Positions 8,906 to 16,937 of a stretch of 64,000 nucleotides of DNA are shown piece after piece. The stretch comes from FEB-7 sp963698265 (GTDB lineage Bacteria; Pseudomonadota; Gammaproteobacteria; Burkholderiales; Usitatibacteraceae). The notes below the pieces were generated by a model. It saw only the letters and a program-made list of their open reading frames with translations, searched no databases and was not told where the DNA came from. The position numbers and the translations under genes are program-made. Where the stretch lies: positions 1 through 64,000 of the forward strand of contig CAVOQC010000004.1 of the NCBI GenBank assembly GCA_963698265.1, in the 5' to 3' direction. The number at the start of each line of letters is the position of its first letter. The first letter of the stretch is position 1.

Positions 8906-10039
8906 TCAGCCGATCCGGTCCTCGCGGAACTGGGCCTGGATGCCCTCGATCTCGCCCCGGTTGTCGACGAGGGCCTGCACGCATTCGGCGTCCAGGTGCG
9001 TCCCGGAGAGTTGCTCGAGCATGACGAAGGCCACGTCGTTTCCGTAGGCCTCCTTGTAGGGGCGCTTGCTGGTGAGGGCGTCGAAGACGTCCGCCGTCGC
9101 GACGATGCGCGCCTCCAGCGGGATCGCATCGCCCGCGAGGCCGTGCGGATAGCCCGTGCCGTCCACGCGCTCGTGGTGGTGCAGCGCGATGCTGCGCACC
9201 AGCTCCGTGTCGGTGAGCGTCTCCAGGCCGAAGTTGGTCAGCAGATCGTCGATGATCGCCTGGCCGCGGTTGCTGTGGGAGCGCATCACGTCCATCTCGT
9301 CGGGCGTGAGGCCGCCGGGCTTGAGCAGGATCGCGTCGGGAATGCCGATCTTGCCGATGTCGTGCAGCGGCGCGTAGGCCTGGATGCGTTCGATCCGCTC
9401 GTCGTCCAGCTCGTGCCGGTCGGCAAGCGCCCGGGCGATCAGGCGGGCATAGCGCGACATCCGGTCCAGGTGGCTGCCGGTTTCGGCGTCGCGCGCGTTC
9501 ACCATGTGCCGGGCGCTCTCGAGCGCGGCCGAGAGCGTGCGCACGGCCGTGAGCTCCTGGATCACCAGCAGCGACACCAGGTGCCCGAAGATGTCGAGCT
9601 GCGCGAGGGCGGTCTCGGTGAACACCCCAGGCTCGCGGGAGTTGAAGAAGACGAACCCCAGGAAGACGCCGTTCGAGAACACCGGCATCGTGTAGCTCGC
9701 GGCGAAGCCCGCCCGGCCCAGGCGCCTGGCATGCTCGCTGCTGGCCTCCTCGAACGTGAGCATGTTCTGGATGACGCGCGGGTGGCCCTCCGTCAGGAGC
9801 TTTTTGAGCGACGGCACGTCGTCGATCGGCACCTGGTAGTGGAGCAGGGGGTCCTCGCCGTCGCTGGAGTGGACGTACGACTTGAGGAGCTTGGACTTCG
9901 GGTCGTAGACCGCGACGGCGATGCGCTCGACGAAGGGCAGGAAGCTCTTCACGGCCCAGTGGATCTCGCGGATCCGCGCGCGCAGCGGCCCGTCGGCGTT
10001 CAACCCCTGCAGCGCGTCCTCGTGAACCGGGTCGGTCAT
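8906..10039 (-). CDS. GAF plus HD-GYP domain protein, predicted c-di-GMP phosphodiesterase
   Basis: Residues of about 20-165 look like a GAF sensor domain. Residues of about 170-375 form an HD-GYP domain with the metal-binding pair His226-Asp227 (LHDIGKIGIPD) and the signature HHHERVDGTGYP (residues 287-298). Active HD-GYP enzymes hydrolyse cyclic di-GMP to GMP. There is no signal peptide or membrane segment, so it is cytoplasmic. Its ATG overlaps the stop of the FixJ-type regulator (ATGA), making it the last gene of the LOV-kinase/regulator/HD-GYP unit. It is a plausible output of that two-component system. The GAF ligand is unknown. Confidence 0.92.
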   Translation of the reverse strand: MTDPVHEDALQGLNADGPLRARIREIHWAVKSFLPFVERIAVAVYDPKSKLLKSYVHSSDGEDPLLHYQVPIDDVPSLKKLLTEGHPRVIQNMLTFEEASSEHARRLGRAGFAASYTMPVFSNGVFLGFVFFNSREPGVFTETALAQLDIFGHLVSLLVIQELTAVRTLSAALESARHMVNARDAETGSHLDRMSRYARLIARALADRHELDDERIERIQAYAPLHDIGKIGIPDAILLKPGGLTPDEMDVMRSHSNRGQAIIDDLLTNFGLETLTDTELVRSIALHHHERVDGTGYPHGLAGDAIPLEARIVATADVFDALTSKRPYKEAYGNDVAFVMLEQLSGTHLDAECVQALVDNRGEIEGIQAQFREDRIG

Positions 10040-10689
10040 GGCGGGGTGCCGCGCGGCGGGGAGGGCGTGGGCTTGATGCCGAGCTTGTCGGCGGCGCGGA
10101 CCAGCTCGGCGACGGACCGCACCTGCATCTTCTCCATGACGCGGCCGCGGTGGACCTTGACGGTCTTCTCCGTCGTGCCGATCTCGGAGGCGATCACCTT
10201 GTTGCGCTTGCCCGCGATCACGTGGGTGAGCACCTCGCGCTCGCGCGGCGTGAGTTCGCCGTAGCGCAGCGCGATGTCGCGCTTGGCGCTCTTCTCCCCG
10301 GAAGCCGCGCGCGCGCGCTCGATGGCCCGCGTGAGGGCTGCGATCAGGGTCGCGGCCTCCACGGGCTTCAGCAGGAAGTCCACGGCGCCGCGCTTCATGG
10401 AGGCGACCGCGCCGGGTACGTCGCCATGCCCGGTGAGAAACACCACCGCGATCTCCGGGCGCAGGGCCTGGAGGCGGGCGTGCAGCTCGATGCCGCTCTT
10501 GCCGGGCAGGCCGATGTCCAGCAGCGCGCAGGACGGCCCGGTGACGGCCGGAAGGTGGTCGAGGAATTCCTCCGCCGTGGCGAAGGCGCGCGGTTGGGCG
10601 CCTTCGGCGCGCAGGAGCCTGGTGAGCGAGGTGCGCACGGAGGGGTCGTCATCGACGATGAAGAGGCTCACGCCATCGGCGGCGATCAT
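10036..10689 (-). CDS. FixJ/NarL-family response regulator
   Basis: The receiver domain (about 1-120) has the acidic triad at Asp13-Asp15, the phospho-acceptor Asp58 (ALLDIGLPG), Thr86 and Lys108 (LLKPV), all needed for phosphorylation. The C-terminus (about 145-205) is a LuxR-type helix-turn-helix with LTPREREVLTHVIAGKRNK and IGTTEKTVKVHRGRV. This layout is that of FixJ. It overlaps both neighbours by ATGA, so it is translated with the LOV kinase upstream and the HD-GYP gene downstream. The target promoters are unknown. Confidence 0.95.
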   Translation of the reverse strand: MIAADGVSLFIVDDDPSVRTSLTRLLRAEGAQPRAFATAEEFLDHLPAVTGPSCALLDIGLPGKSGIELHARLQALRPEIAVVFLTGHGDVPGAVASMKRGAVDFLLKPVEAATLIAALTRAIERARAASGEKSAKRDIALRYGELTPREREVLTHVIAGKRNKVIASEIGTTEKTVKVHRGRVMEKMQVRSVAELVRAADKLGIKPTPSPPRGTPP

Positions 10690-11837
10690 TTCGGCAGGTC
10701 TCCGGGAAGGTGGATCGTGAAGGTGAGGCCGCGGCCTTCGTTGCGCGCGACCTCGAGGCTGCCGTCGTGCGCCTCGACGAGGGAGCGCGTGACGAGGAGC
10801 CCCAGGCCGGTGCCGCGGACCTTGGTGGTGTGGAAGGTCTGGAACATGCGCGCGATCAGCTCGTCGTCGGCGCCCGGGCCGGTGTCGGCCACGCGCAGGA
10901 CGACGCCCTTTCCCTCGCTGGATACCGTCACTTTCAGGGCCCGCTCGAGGCCGGGCGGCTGCGTCTCCATGGCCTCGATCGCGTTCACCACCAGGTTCAG
11001 GAGCGCCTGGTGGAGCTGGATCGCATCGCCCACGACCTTCGGGGCCGCCTCGTCCGCGTCGAGCACGGTCTTCACGCCGGCATGGCGCAGCCGCGTGCGC
11101 GTGAAGGCGAGCACTTCGGCCGCGACCTGCGCCGCATCGACACGCTCCGTCTTCGCGGGCTGCCTGCGCACGAGGCGGTGGGCGCGCAGGACGATCTCGC
11201 CGGCGCGGCGTCCGTCGCCCGCGATGGCCTGCAGCGCCTCGCGCACCTCGCCGGTGTCGCCCGCCTCGAGGAAGCGCAGCGCGGCCTCGGCGTTGGAAAC
11301 GATGGCCGCGAGCGGCTGGTTCACCTCGTGGGCGATCGAGGCGCCCAGGGCGGCCACGGTGCGCACGCGGGAGGCGTGGGCGAGGGTGCTCTCGAGGTCC
11401 TTCTCGCGCTCGCGGGCGAGGTGCAGCTCGGTCACGTCGGTCTGCGTCCCGACGTGGTGGGTGACCGTGCCCGAGGCGTTGCGGATCGGCGCGATGCGCA
11501 GGAAGTTCCAGAAGGGCGTGCCGTCCTTGCGGTAATTGAGGATCTCGCCCTGGAACACCCTGCCCTCCTGCAGCGCGATCGCGATCCGGCGCACGGTCTC
11601 GTGGTCGGTCCCCGGCCCCTGCACCATGCGGCAGTTGGTGCCGAGGATCTCCGCCGCGGGATAGCCGACGAGCCGCTCGAAGGACGGGCTCACGTAGACG
11701 ATGGGCGCCCCGGGATCGGATGCGTCCGAGATCACGATGCCGTCGTCGGCCACGTCGAGGGCGGCTGCCTTGAGGTGTTCGTCGAGGAGGGGCTGCCGGG
11801 GCGCGGGCTTGCGGCGGGAGATGCTGCGCGCGGCCAT
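10686..11837 (-). CDS. LOV-domain sensor histidine kinase (predicted blue-light sensor)
   Basis: The N-terminal sensor is a LOV-type PAS domain. GTNCRMVQG (residues 66-74) contains Cys69, the position that forms the flavin adduct under blue light. NYRKDGTPFWN (101-111) provides the two flavin-contacting asparagines, and Gln132 in VGTQTDVT is the signalling glutamine. The second phosphate-contacting arginine of plant LOV domains appears replaced by Ala86. A HisKA domain follows with His170 in SIAHEVNQPL, then an HATPase domain with NLVVNAIEAM, DTGPG and GTGLGL. There is no membrane segment. The kinase part resembles FixL, with LOV in place of a heme-PAS. The partner is the overlapping FixJ-type gene. 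Confidence 0.92.
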   Translation of the reverse strand: MAARSISRRKPAPRQPLLDEHLKAAALDVADDGIVISDASDPGAPIVYVSPSFERLVGYPAAEILGTNCRMVQGPGTDHETVRRIAIALQEGRVFQGEILNYRKDGTPFWNFLRIAPIRNASGTVTHHVGTQTDVTELHLAREREKDLESTLAHASRVRTVAALGASIAHEVNQPLAAIVSNAEAALRFLEAGDTGEVREALQAIAGDGRRAGEIVLRAHRLVRRQPAKTERVDAAQVAAEVLAFTRTRLRHAGVKTVLDADEAAPKVVGDAIQLHQALLNLVVNAIEAMETQPPGLERALKVTVSSEGKGVVLRVADTGPGADDELIARMFQTFHTTKVRGTGLGLLVTRSLVEAHDGSLEVARNEGRGLTFTIHLPGDLPK

Positions 11838-11846
11838 GGTCGGCCC

Positions 11847-12560
11847 CTAGCCCCCGTAGGTCCGCAGCCGCTCGATGTCGGGGACGTTCACGGTTCGCCC
11901 CTCCATCACGATGAGGCCGGCGGCGGCGAGCTCGTGCAGGATGCGCGAGAAGTACTCCGGCGTGAGGTTCAGCCGCGACGCCACGATCATCTTGTTGGCC
12001 GGCAGCGTCACGCTGGTGGAGCGCTCCGAGCCCTCCGACAGCTCGTCTTCGCGCAGCAGGAAGCCGATCACCCGCTCCACGCCGGAGCGAAGCGAGTAGG
12101 CCTCCACGTCGCGGATGAGCTGGTGGAGCTTGCGCGACATGCCTGCGAGCAGCCGTCGGGCGAACCGGGGGTCGCGCTCGATCTCGTCGAAGACCAGGGT
12201 CTTGGATACGTGCAGCAGCAGCGAGTCCTTCAGCGCCTGCGCCGAAATCACGTAGGGGGAGTCCATGAAGAGGATCGCCTCCCCGAAGGAAATCCCGGGG
12301 CCCATGATCTCGATCACCTTCTCGGAGCCCTGCGGGGAGGTGACGAAGAGCTTCACCTGCCCGTAGAGGATGACGTGGAAGCCCTCGCAGCGGTCGCCCC
12401 GCGTGAAGAGGGTCTCGCCCTTGGTCGCGTAGATGCGCCGCGTGCTGCCCGCGATCCGCTTGATTTCCTCGGCGGTGAGATCGCTGAAGAGCGGGAGGGT
12501 GACGAGGAACTGCTCGACCGGGATGTCAGGCCCGCGCGATCGCGGCTCTCCGGTTTGCAT
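11847..12560 (-). CDS. Crp/Fnr-family transcriptional regulator (Dnr-like, no Fe-S cysteines)
   Basis: A cyclic-nucleotide-binding-type beta barrel (about 20-140) is followed by a dimerisation helix and a winged helix-turn-helix. The recognition helix reads TPEYFSRILHEL, with Glu202, Ser205 and Arg206 in the E-x-x-S-R arrangement that lets Fnr and Dnr read TTGAT half-sites. Only one cysteine (Cys58) is present, so an Fnr-type [4Fe-4S] oxygen sensor is excluded. A Dnr-like or other sensing mode is more likely. The gene lies 49 bases after the respiratory run and 9 bases before the LOV kinase. Three matching palindromes are found at 5523, 23190 and 24954. Confidence 0.92.
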   Translation of the reverse strand: MQTGEPRSRGPDIPVEQFLVTLPLFSDLTAEEIKRIAGSTRRIYATKGETLFTRGDRCEGFHVILYGQVKLFVTSPQGSEKVIEIMGPGISFGEAILFMDSPYVISAQALKDSLLLHVSKTLVFDEIERDPRFARRLLAGMSRKLHQLIRDVEAYSLRSGVERVIGFLLREDELSEGSERSTSVTLPANKMIVASRLNLTPEYFSRILHELAAAGLIVMEGRTVNVPDIERLRTYGG

Positions 12561-12609
12561 GTCGGCGTGGGCTGGGCGTTGGAAGCGTCCATGATACCCC
12601 GGCCGGCGT

Positions 12610-13425
12610 TCAGGGCCGGATCGTCACGCGTTCCGGATGCATCGTCTTGCGTCGCGCGGAAGTCCGCGATGCGACGGCCGCCGCCACGGCCGCGCCCAGG
12701 GCCGCCGAAGTGAGGAGGTTGTGCATCCAGCGCGCGAGCGGCCAGGCGGGAAAGGCGATGGAGACCACGGCCAGTGCCGCGATGCAGGCTGCCGCGAGGC
12801 GGGCGCCGAGGCGCACGCCGGGGGAGGGAGATGCGCTCACGGCGAGCAGGCCCCAGGCGGCGAGGCTCGCCCAGGATGCGCCCCGGTGCGCGAGGTCGAG
12901 GAGCGATGGCCCTCCGGCAGGGGCCGCGGCGAGCACGCCGCCCGTTGCGACGGACACGGCAAGCAGGCACAGCGCAACGGCAAAGCTGCCGGACACCCGG
13001 CCCGGCAAGGCGCGCGCGGTCACGGCGAGCCCGACGCAGGCGGCGAGGAGCGCGAGACCGCCGAGGAGATTGGTGAGCACGACCGCGGGCGGGGGAGACC
13101 CCGCGGAGCTTCGCCCGACGATTGCGAGCACGGCCACGAGGATCAGGATCGCGACGGAGGCGACGCGGCGCCCGGCGCGCGCGGGCGCCTTCCAGGCAAG
13201 GGCCACGATGACCAGCGCCAGCACGCTCACCCCCATGGCCGCCACGCGGTGGGCGAGCCGGACCGCATCGGCCAGCACGAAGCCCTCGCAGCCACCCGCC
13301 GGGCATGGCGCTGCCGCGAGCCGCAGCCAGGCGCTGGCGGCGACGACGACGAAGACCAGCGCCGCGCACGCCGCCGCCAGCGCGGAGAGCGTGCGATCGT
13401 CGCGCGAGAGGCCTGCCGGGTTCAA
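12610..13425 (-). CDS. Degenerate CtaA/COX15-like membrane protein
   Basis: The 271-residue protein has about seven or eight hydrophobic segments and resembles heme A synthase in layout. It has a cysteine pair in the first loop (Cys41 and Cys46, CPAGGC), a heme-ligand-like histidine in RLAHR (His59), and later His180 and His235. The catalytic glutamate three residues before the first histidine in CtaA is Arg56 here, so normal heme A synthesis is doubtful. A true ctaA is present at 23259. The start is TTG at 13425, overlapping the upstream stop as TTGA. It may be a heme-binding subunit or a diverged maturation factor. Confidence 0.7.
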   Translation of the reverse strand: MNPAGLSRDDRTLSALAAACAALVFVVVAASAWLRLAAAPCPAGGCEGFVLADAVRLAHRVAAMGVSVLALVIVALAWKAPARAGRRVASVAILILVAVLAIVGRSSAGSPPPAVVLTNLLGGLALLAACVGLAVTARALPGRVSGSFAVALCLLAVSVATGGVLAAAPAGGPSLLDLAHRGASWASLAAWGLLAVSASPSPGVRLGARLAAACIAALAVVSIAFPAWPLARWMHNLLTSAALGAAVAAAVASRTSARRKTMHPERVTIRP

Positions 13426-14855
13426 CGCGCCGCTTCCGCCGTTCCGCGGCGCAGCGCACCGATGACGACGATCACGAAGGCGAGGCCACCTATGATCGCC
13501 ACGAGGCCGCCAAGACCCATGAGCCCCATGCCGGCCACCTCCTGGGGCGTGCGCAGGACCTGCTCCGCGCCCGCCACCTTGCGCTCGACCCCGTAGCCGC
13601 CGGACCACACCAGGCCCACGATGTGCGCGAGCTGCCCGCCGCCGTAGAGCCAGGGCTGCCACGCGGCCAGGCGCGAGCGCGGCGCGGCGTAACCCAGTTT
13701 CGGCAGCAGGTGGTAGGCGAGACCCATGAAGGCGAGGGTAACGCCCACGATGCAGCCGTGGTAGTGCGCGGGGATCTTCACGTTGGGGCCGCTGATCGCG
13801 AAGCCGATCAGGCCGCCGGCCGCGAAGAGGCCGATCGAGGCGGCGAGGGCGCCGAAGAGGGGGCGCTTCTCGGCGTCGAGCGCCGGGAGGCCTCGCATCG
13901 CCCACAGGATCGCGAGAAGAATCGGCGGAATCGCGAGCCCGCCGCCGAAGCGCATGAGCCAGGTCTGCAGCTTGTGGTGCTCCACCGACGCCACGGGATG
14001 GGCGAGGTAGATGACGGGGGTCACGAACACGCAGGCGAGCGCGATCGTGAGCACGAGGAGGGCCACGCGCGGCGAGAGGGCGAGGCGAAGCCCGAGCGCC
14101 GAGGCGAGCCACAGCCAGCCCACCAGCATGAGGATGGTCCACGTGAACTGCAGCACGTGCCCGCCGCCCCAGAAGAGCAGCTCGAAATACGCCTTGCGCT
14201 CGAGGTAGGGCGAGATCTCCATCCAGGACCATCCGAAGGCGGCCAGCGCGACGGCCGTGGCCACGGCGGAGCCGATGATGCCCCAGCGCAGCGCCGCCTC
14301 GCCGTCGAGCGCGCCCGAGGTGCGCGCCGCCCAGAAGGTGCGCGTCACCGCGAGGGCGACGCCGGCGCCGAAGATGCCCAGCCCGCCGAGGAAGACGGCG
14401 TTGTCGATGACCGGAATGTAGTTGGCGAGCACCGGCACGGCGTTCCCCGTGAGCGGGGCCACGCACAGCGCGACCGTTCCCGCCGCGCACAGCGCGAGCG
14501 CGGCCTTCCCGAGGGCGATCCCGCGCGTGTCGCAGGCAAGGCTCCAGAGCACGCCGGCGAAGGACAGGAACCACACGAGCACCGAGAGGTCCACGTGGGC
14601 GACGAGCGCGACCCGGAAGAAGTCTGCCACCGGGAAGAGGTCCTGGAGGCCGGGCGTGCGCGCGAGCACGAGCAGCAGCGAGAACACGCCGGAGCCGACC
14701 AGGGCCGCGATGCCCAGCGCGAGCCAGCCCGCGGCGAGGCGCGCGGAGGCGTCGTGCGCGACGGTGATGCCGTAGCGGGTGGCGACCGCGGTCCGGGCGC
14801 TTGCCGGCGCGGCGGGGGCGTAGTGCCGGTGCGAAAGGGAGGGCTGTTCAGCCAT
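13422..14855 (-). CDS. Heme-copper oxidase superfamily catalytic subunit I (cbb3/NOR-like, divergent)
   Basis: About 12 transmembrane helices carry all six superfamily histidines: His87 (VAHVDLSVLVWF, low-spin heme), His233 (GGHVLQFTW, helix VI), His293-His294 (helix VII), and His364 and His366 (HYHGC, helix X). Helix VI lacks the HPxVY tyrosine of A/B-type oxidases and has Gln236 and Phe237 after the histidine. The protein is 477 residues, close to CcoN and NorB. No partner CcoO, CcoP or NorC lies beside it; its neighbours are the cytochrome b/MvhD fusion (8-base overlap) and a CtaA-like gene (TTGA). It could reduce oxygen or NO; sequence alone does not settle this. Confidence 0.8.
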   Translation of the reverse strand: MAEQPSLSHRHYAPAAPASARTAVATRYGITVAHDASARLAAGWLALGIAALVGSGVFSLLLVLARTPGLQDLFPVADFFRVALVAHVDLSVLVWFLSFAGVLWSLACDTRGIALGKAALALCAAGTVALCVAPLTGNAVPVLANYIPVIDNAVFLGGLGIFGAGVALAVTRTFWAARTSGALDGEAALRWGIIGSAVATAVALAAFGWSWMEISPYLERKAYFELLFWGGGHVLQFTWTILMLVGWLWLASALGLRLALSPRVALLVLTIALACVFVTPVIYLAHPVASVEHHKLQTWLMRFGGGLAIPPILLAILWAMRGLPALDAEKRPLFGALAASIGLFAAGGLIGFAISGPNVKIPAHYHGCIVGVTLAFMGLAYHLLPKLGYAAPRSRLAAWQPWLYGGGQLAHIVGLVWSGGYGVERKVAGAEQVLRTPQEVAGMGLMGLGGLVAIIGGLAFVIVVIGALRRGTAEAAR

Positions 14856-16434
14856 GGCGCTTCTCCTGGCGTTTGGGGGGCAAGGCATGCCGGGCCGCGC
14901 GCGGCCCGAGTCGGGTGAGTTCGGCGCGGAAATCCGCGAGCTGCTCCCGGAGCAGGGCGAGATCGGTGCGGCCGGCGGGAACGAGTCGCACGCGCTCGCG
15001 GGCAACCGTCGGGCGAAGCGACGGCGCGCGGCGGGACTCGAGCCGGGCGGCGGCAAGCGCCTCGCCCACGCGGAACTCGCAGTCGCCTTCGCGGCAGCCG
15101 GCCACCAGCACGCCGTCGGCGCCCGCGCGCAGGGCGTACTCCACGAACGAAGGCGGAAGCATCGCGGCGCAGAGGAATTCGACGGCGGCGGTGGAGGCGT
15201 CCTCGAGCGCGGCGCTTTCGGCGCCCCAGCGGCATCCGAACACGACGATGCGCGGGTGGCCCGCGAGGCCTTCCGCGCGCGCCTCCAGCCGGGAGCGCAG
15301 CTCGCCGATGGGGAGCGACGGCATGTCGATGCCGGTCGCGAGTTGCTCGTCGCGGCGAAACGGCGTGGACGAGGGGCAGGCGCCGGTGCAGACTCCGCAG
15401 CCCGCGCACAGCAGGGGATCGACCTGCGCCTGGCGCAGATGCGGGCGCGCATCGGTTCGCGCCACCATCACCACGGCGTCGTAGGGGCAGTCCGCGAAGC
15501 AGCGCGCGCAGCCGTTGCAGTTGTCCAGGTTCACCCGGGCCGCCGGTGCGCGCGGCACGCGCGTGGCCCACGGCAGCGCGGCGAGGACCGCGAGGAAGGC
15601 TGCGGCGGCGACCCACAGGCCTTCCGGGCCGATCGCCGCCATGAGCACGTGCGGAAAGAGGTAGAACCAGTCGAGCGGAATCGTCGCGGGCATCCGGGAG
15701 AGGTCGGCCGCGGGCATGAGCGCGAGGGGCTTCGCGAGGCACAGGGCGGCGAGTGTCGCGGCCGAGCCCCACGCGAGGGCCGCGGGCGGGCTGGTGCGCG
15801 CCGGGCTCACGCGCTGCACGTGCACCCACATCGCGCCGAGCATGGTGAGCGGCAGCCCGATGTGCAGGAAGATGAGAAGCGAGAAGAAGCGGTCGCTCAC
15901 CTGGTCGCCGGAGATCACGTTGCGGGTGAGGGCACCGTCGAAGACCGGAAGCGCGTCGAACCATTCCGTGGTGGCCGTGAGGCTCCACTGTGCGAGCTGG
16001 TCCCACGGCAGCCAGTAGCCGCCGATGCCGGCCGCGAACATCACCACGAGGACGAAGATGCCGGTGAGCCAGGCGAAGCGCCGGAACGCCGCGTAGTGGC
16101 GGCGTGCGAGTTCGCGCAGCAGGTGCAGCGCCGTCACCGCCACGAGCGCATCGGCGCTGTAGCGGTGCAGTGCGCGCGCGAAGGCTCCCAGGGGCCAGTC
16201 GTTCGCGTCCATCGCGGCGAGGCTTTCCCGGGCGCCGGTGGCGCTCGTGTCGAAGCCCACGTAGATCCAGATGCCCGAGGCGCAGCAGATCCAGAAGAAG
16301 TGGAAGCCGAGCGCGCCCAGGTGGCGCCACGGATTCAGGCGCTGGCCGAAGGCGCGGTCGAAGAACGCCTCCACGCGCTCCAGGACGAGCGCTGCTCGGC
16401 CGGGGTGGGGGAGGGTTGCGCGGGCTGCGTCCAT
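14848..16434 (-). CDS. Cytochrome b6-like protein fused to two [4Fe-4S] motifs and an MvhD-type domain
   Basis: Residues 1-215 form a cytochrome b N-terminal domain with bis-histidine pairs His90/His104 and His191/His205, each 14 apart, to hold two b hemes. More membrane helices follow to about residue 292. Two ferredoxin motifs come next: Cys306, 309, 312, 316 and Cys343, 346, 349, 353. The C-terminal part (about 395-465) matches MvhD/FrhD-type iron-sulfur domains, with Cys401, Cys422, Cys447 and Cys452 in FGCRWG and VAGCREGDC. In methanogens that domain passes electrons between hydrogenase and heterodisulfide reductase. Here it is joined to a quinone-type cytochrome b beside a cytochrome b/ferredoxin-reductase fusion, suggesting a membrane electron-transfer complex. 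Confidence 0.88.
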   Translation of the reverse strand: MDAARATLPHPGRAALVLERVEAFFDRAFGQRLNPWRHLGALGFHFFWICCASGIWIYVGFDTSATGARESLAAMDANDWPLGAFARALHRYSADALVAVTALHLLRELARRHYAAFRRFAWLTGIFVLVVMFAAGIGGYWLPWDQLAQWSLTATTEWFDALPVFDGALTRNVISGDQVSDRFFSLLIFLHIGLPLTMLGAMWVHVQRVSPARTSPPAALAWGSAATLAALCLAKPLALMPAADLSRMPATIPLDWFYLFPHVLMAAIGPEGLWVAAAAFLAVLAALPWATRVPRAPAARVNLDNCNGCARCFADCPYDAVVMVARTDARPHLRQAQVDPLLCAGCGVCTGACPSSTPFRRDEQLATGIDMPSLPIGELRSRLEARAEGLAGHPRIVVFGCRWGAESAALEDASTAAVEFLCAAMLPPSFVEYALRAGADGVLVAGCREGDCEFRVGEALAAARLESRRAPSLRPTVARERVRLVPAGRTDLALLREQLADFRAELTRLGPRAARHALPPKRQEKRHG

Positions 16435-16436
16435 GG

Positions 16437-16937
16437 CTAGCGGAAGAGGATCCCGCCCTGTCCCGGCTCGAAGTCGATGATCAGCACGCGCCCCGCCGCG
16501 AGATGCATTTCCTCCTCGCGCACGCGGTCGAAGGTGGACGCGGCGTCGTCGGCGAGGCTCACGCGCAGGCGGTGCGTGCCCGCGGGCACCGGCAGGCGCC
16601 GGTAGGCCACGGAGGCGCCGTCGCGCGACAGGCCCGCGGGCGGGGCGACGATGTCGGCGACCGGCCGGCCGTCCAGCTCGACCTTCACGCGCACGGCGGC
16701 GCGTTCGCGCGGGCAATCCTCGGCCGCGCGCATGTTGGGCGCGAGCTTCGCGAGTTCCTCCGCGGTGCGCTTGCGGCAGGCGACCATGCGCTGGCCTGCG
16801 TGGTTGAGCGAGACGCGGATGAGCGCGTGTCCCGGCGGCAGGGGCTCGAAGGCGGGCGAGGTGGACAGGTAGCCGAGCGTGGCCGCGAAGGCGGCGTAGA
16901 GGATCACCTGCATCCCGTAGCGCAGCGCCCGGTTCAC
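16437..16937 (-). CDS. Hypothetical membrane-anchored protein between the two cytochrome b fusions
   Basis: The 166-residue product has one N-terminal hydrophobic segment (about 8-28) that can act as membrane anchor or signal, then a periplasmic domain with two cysteines (one in MVACRKR and one in EDCPRE). It ends in FEPGQGGILFR. I cannot name a family. The GTG start at 16937 overlaps the stop of the cytochrome b/reductase gene as GTGA, and its own stop is two bases before the next gene. This tight packing suggests it is a subunit or assembly factor of the same complex. Confidence 0.7.
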   Translation of the reverse strand: MNRALRYGMQVILYAAFAATLGYLSTSPAFEPLPPGHALIRVSLNHAGQRMVACRKRTAEELAKLAPNMRAAEDCPRERAAVRVKVELDGRPVADIVAPPAGLSRDGASVAYRRLPVPAGTHRLRVSLADDAASTFDRVREEEMHLAAGRVLIIDFEPGQGGILFR

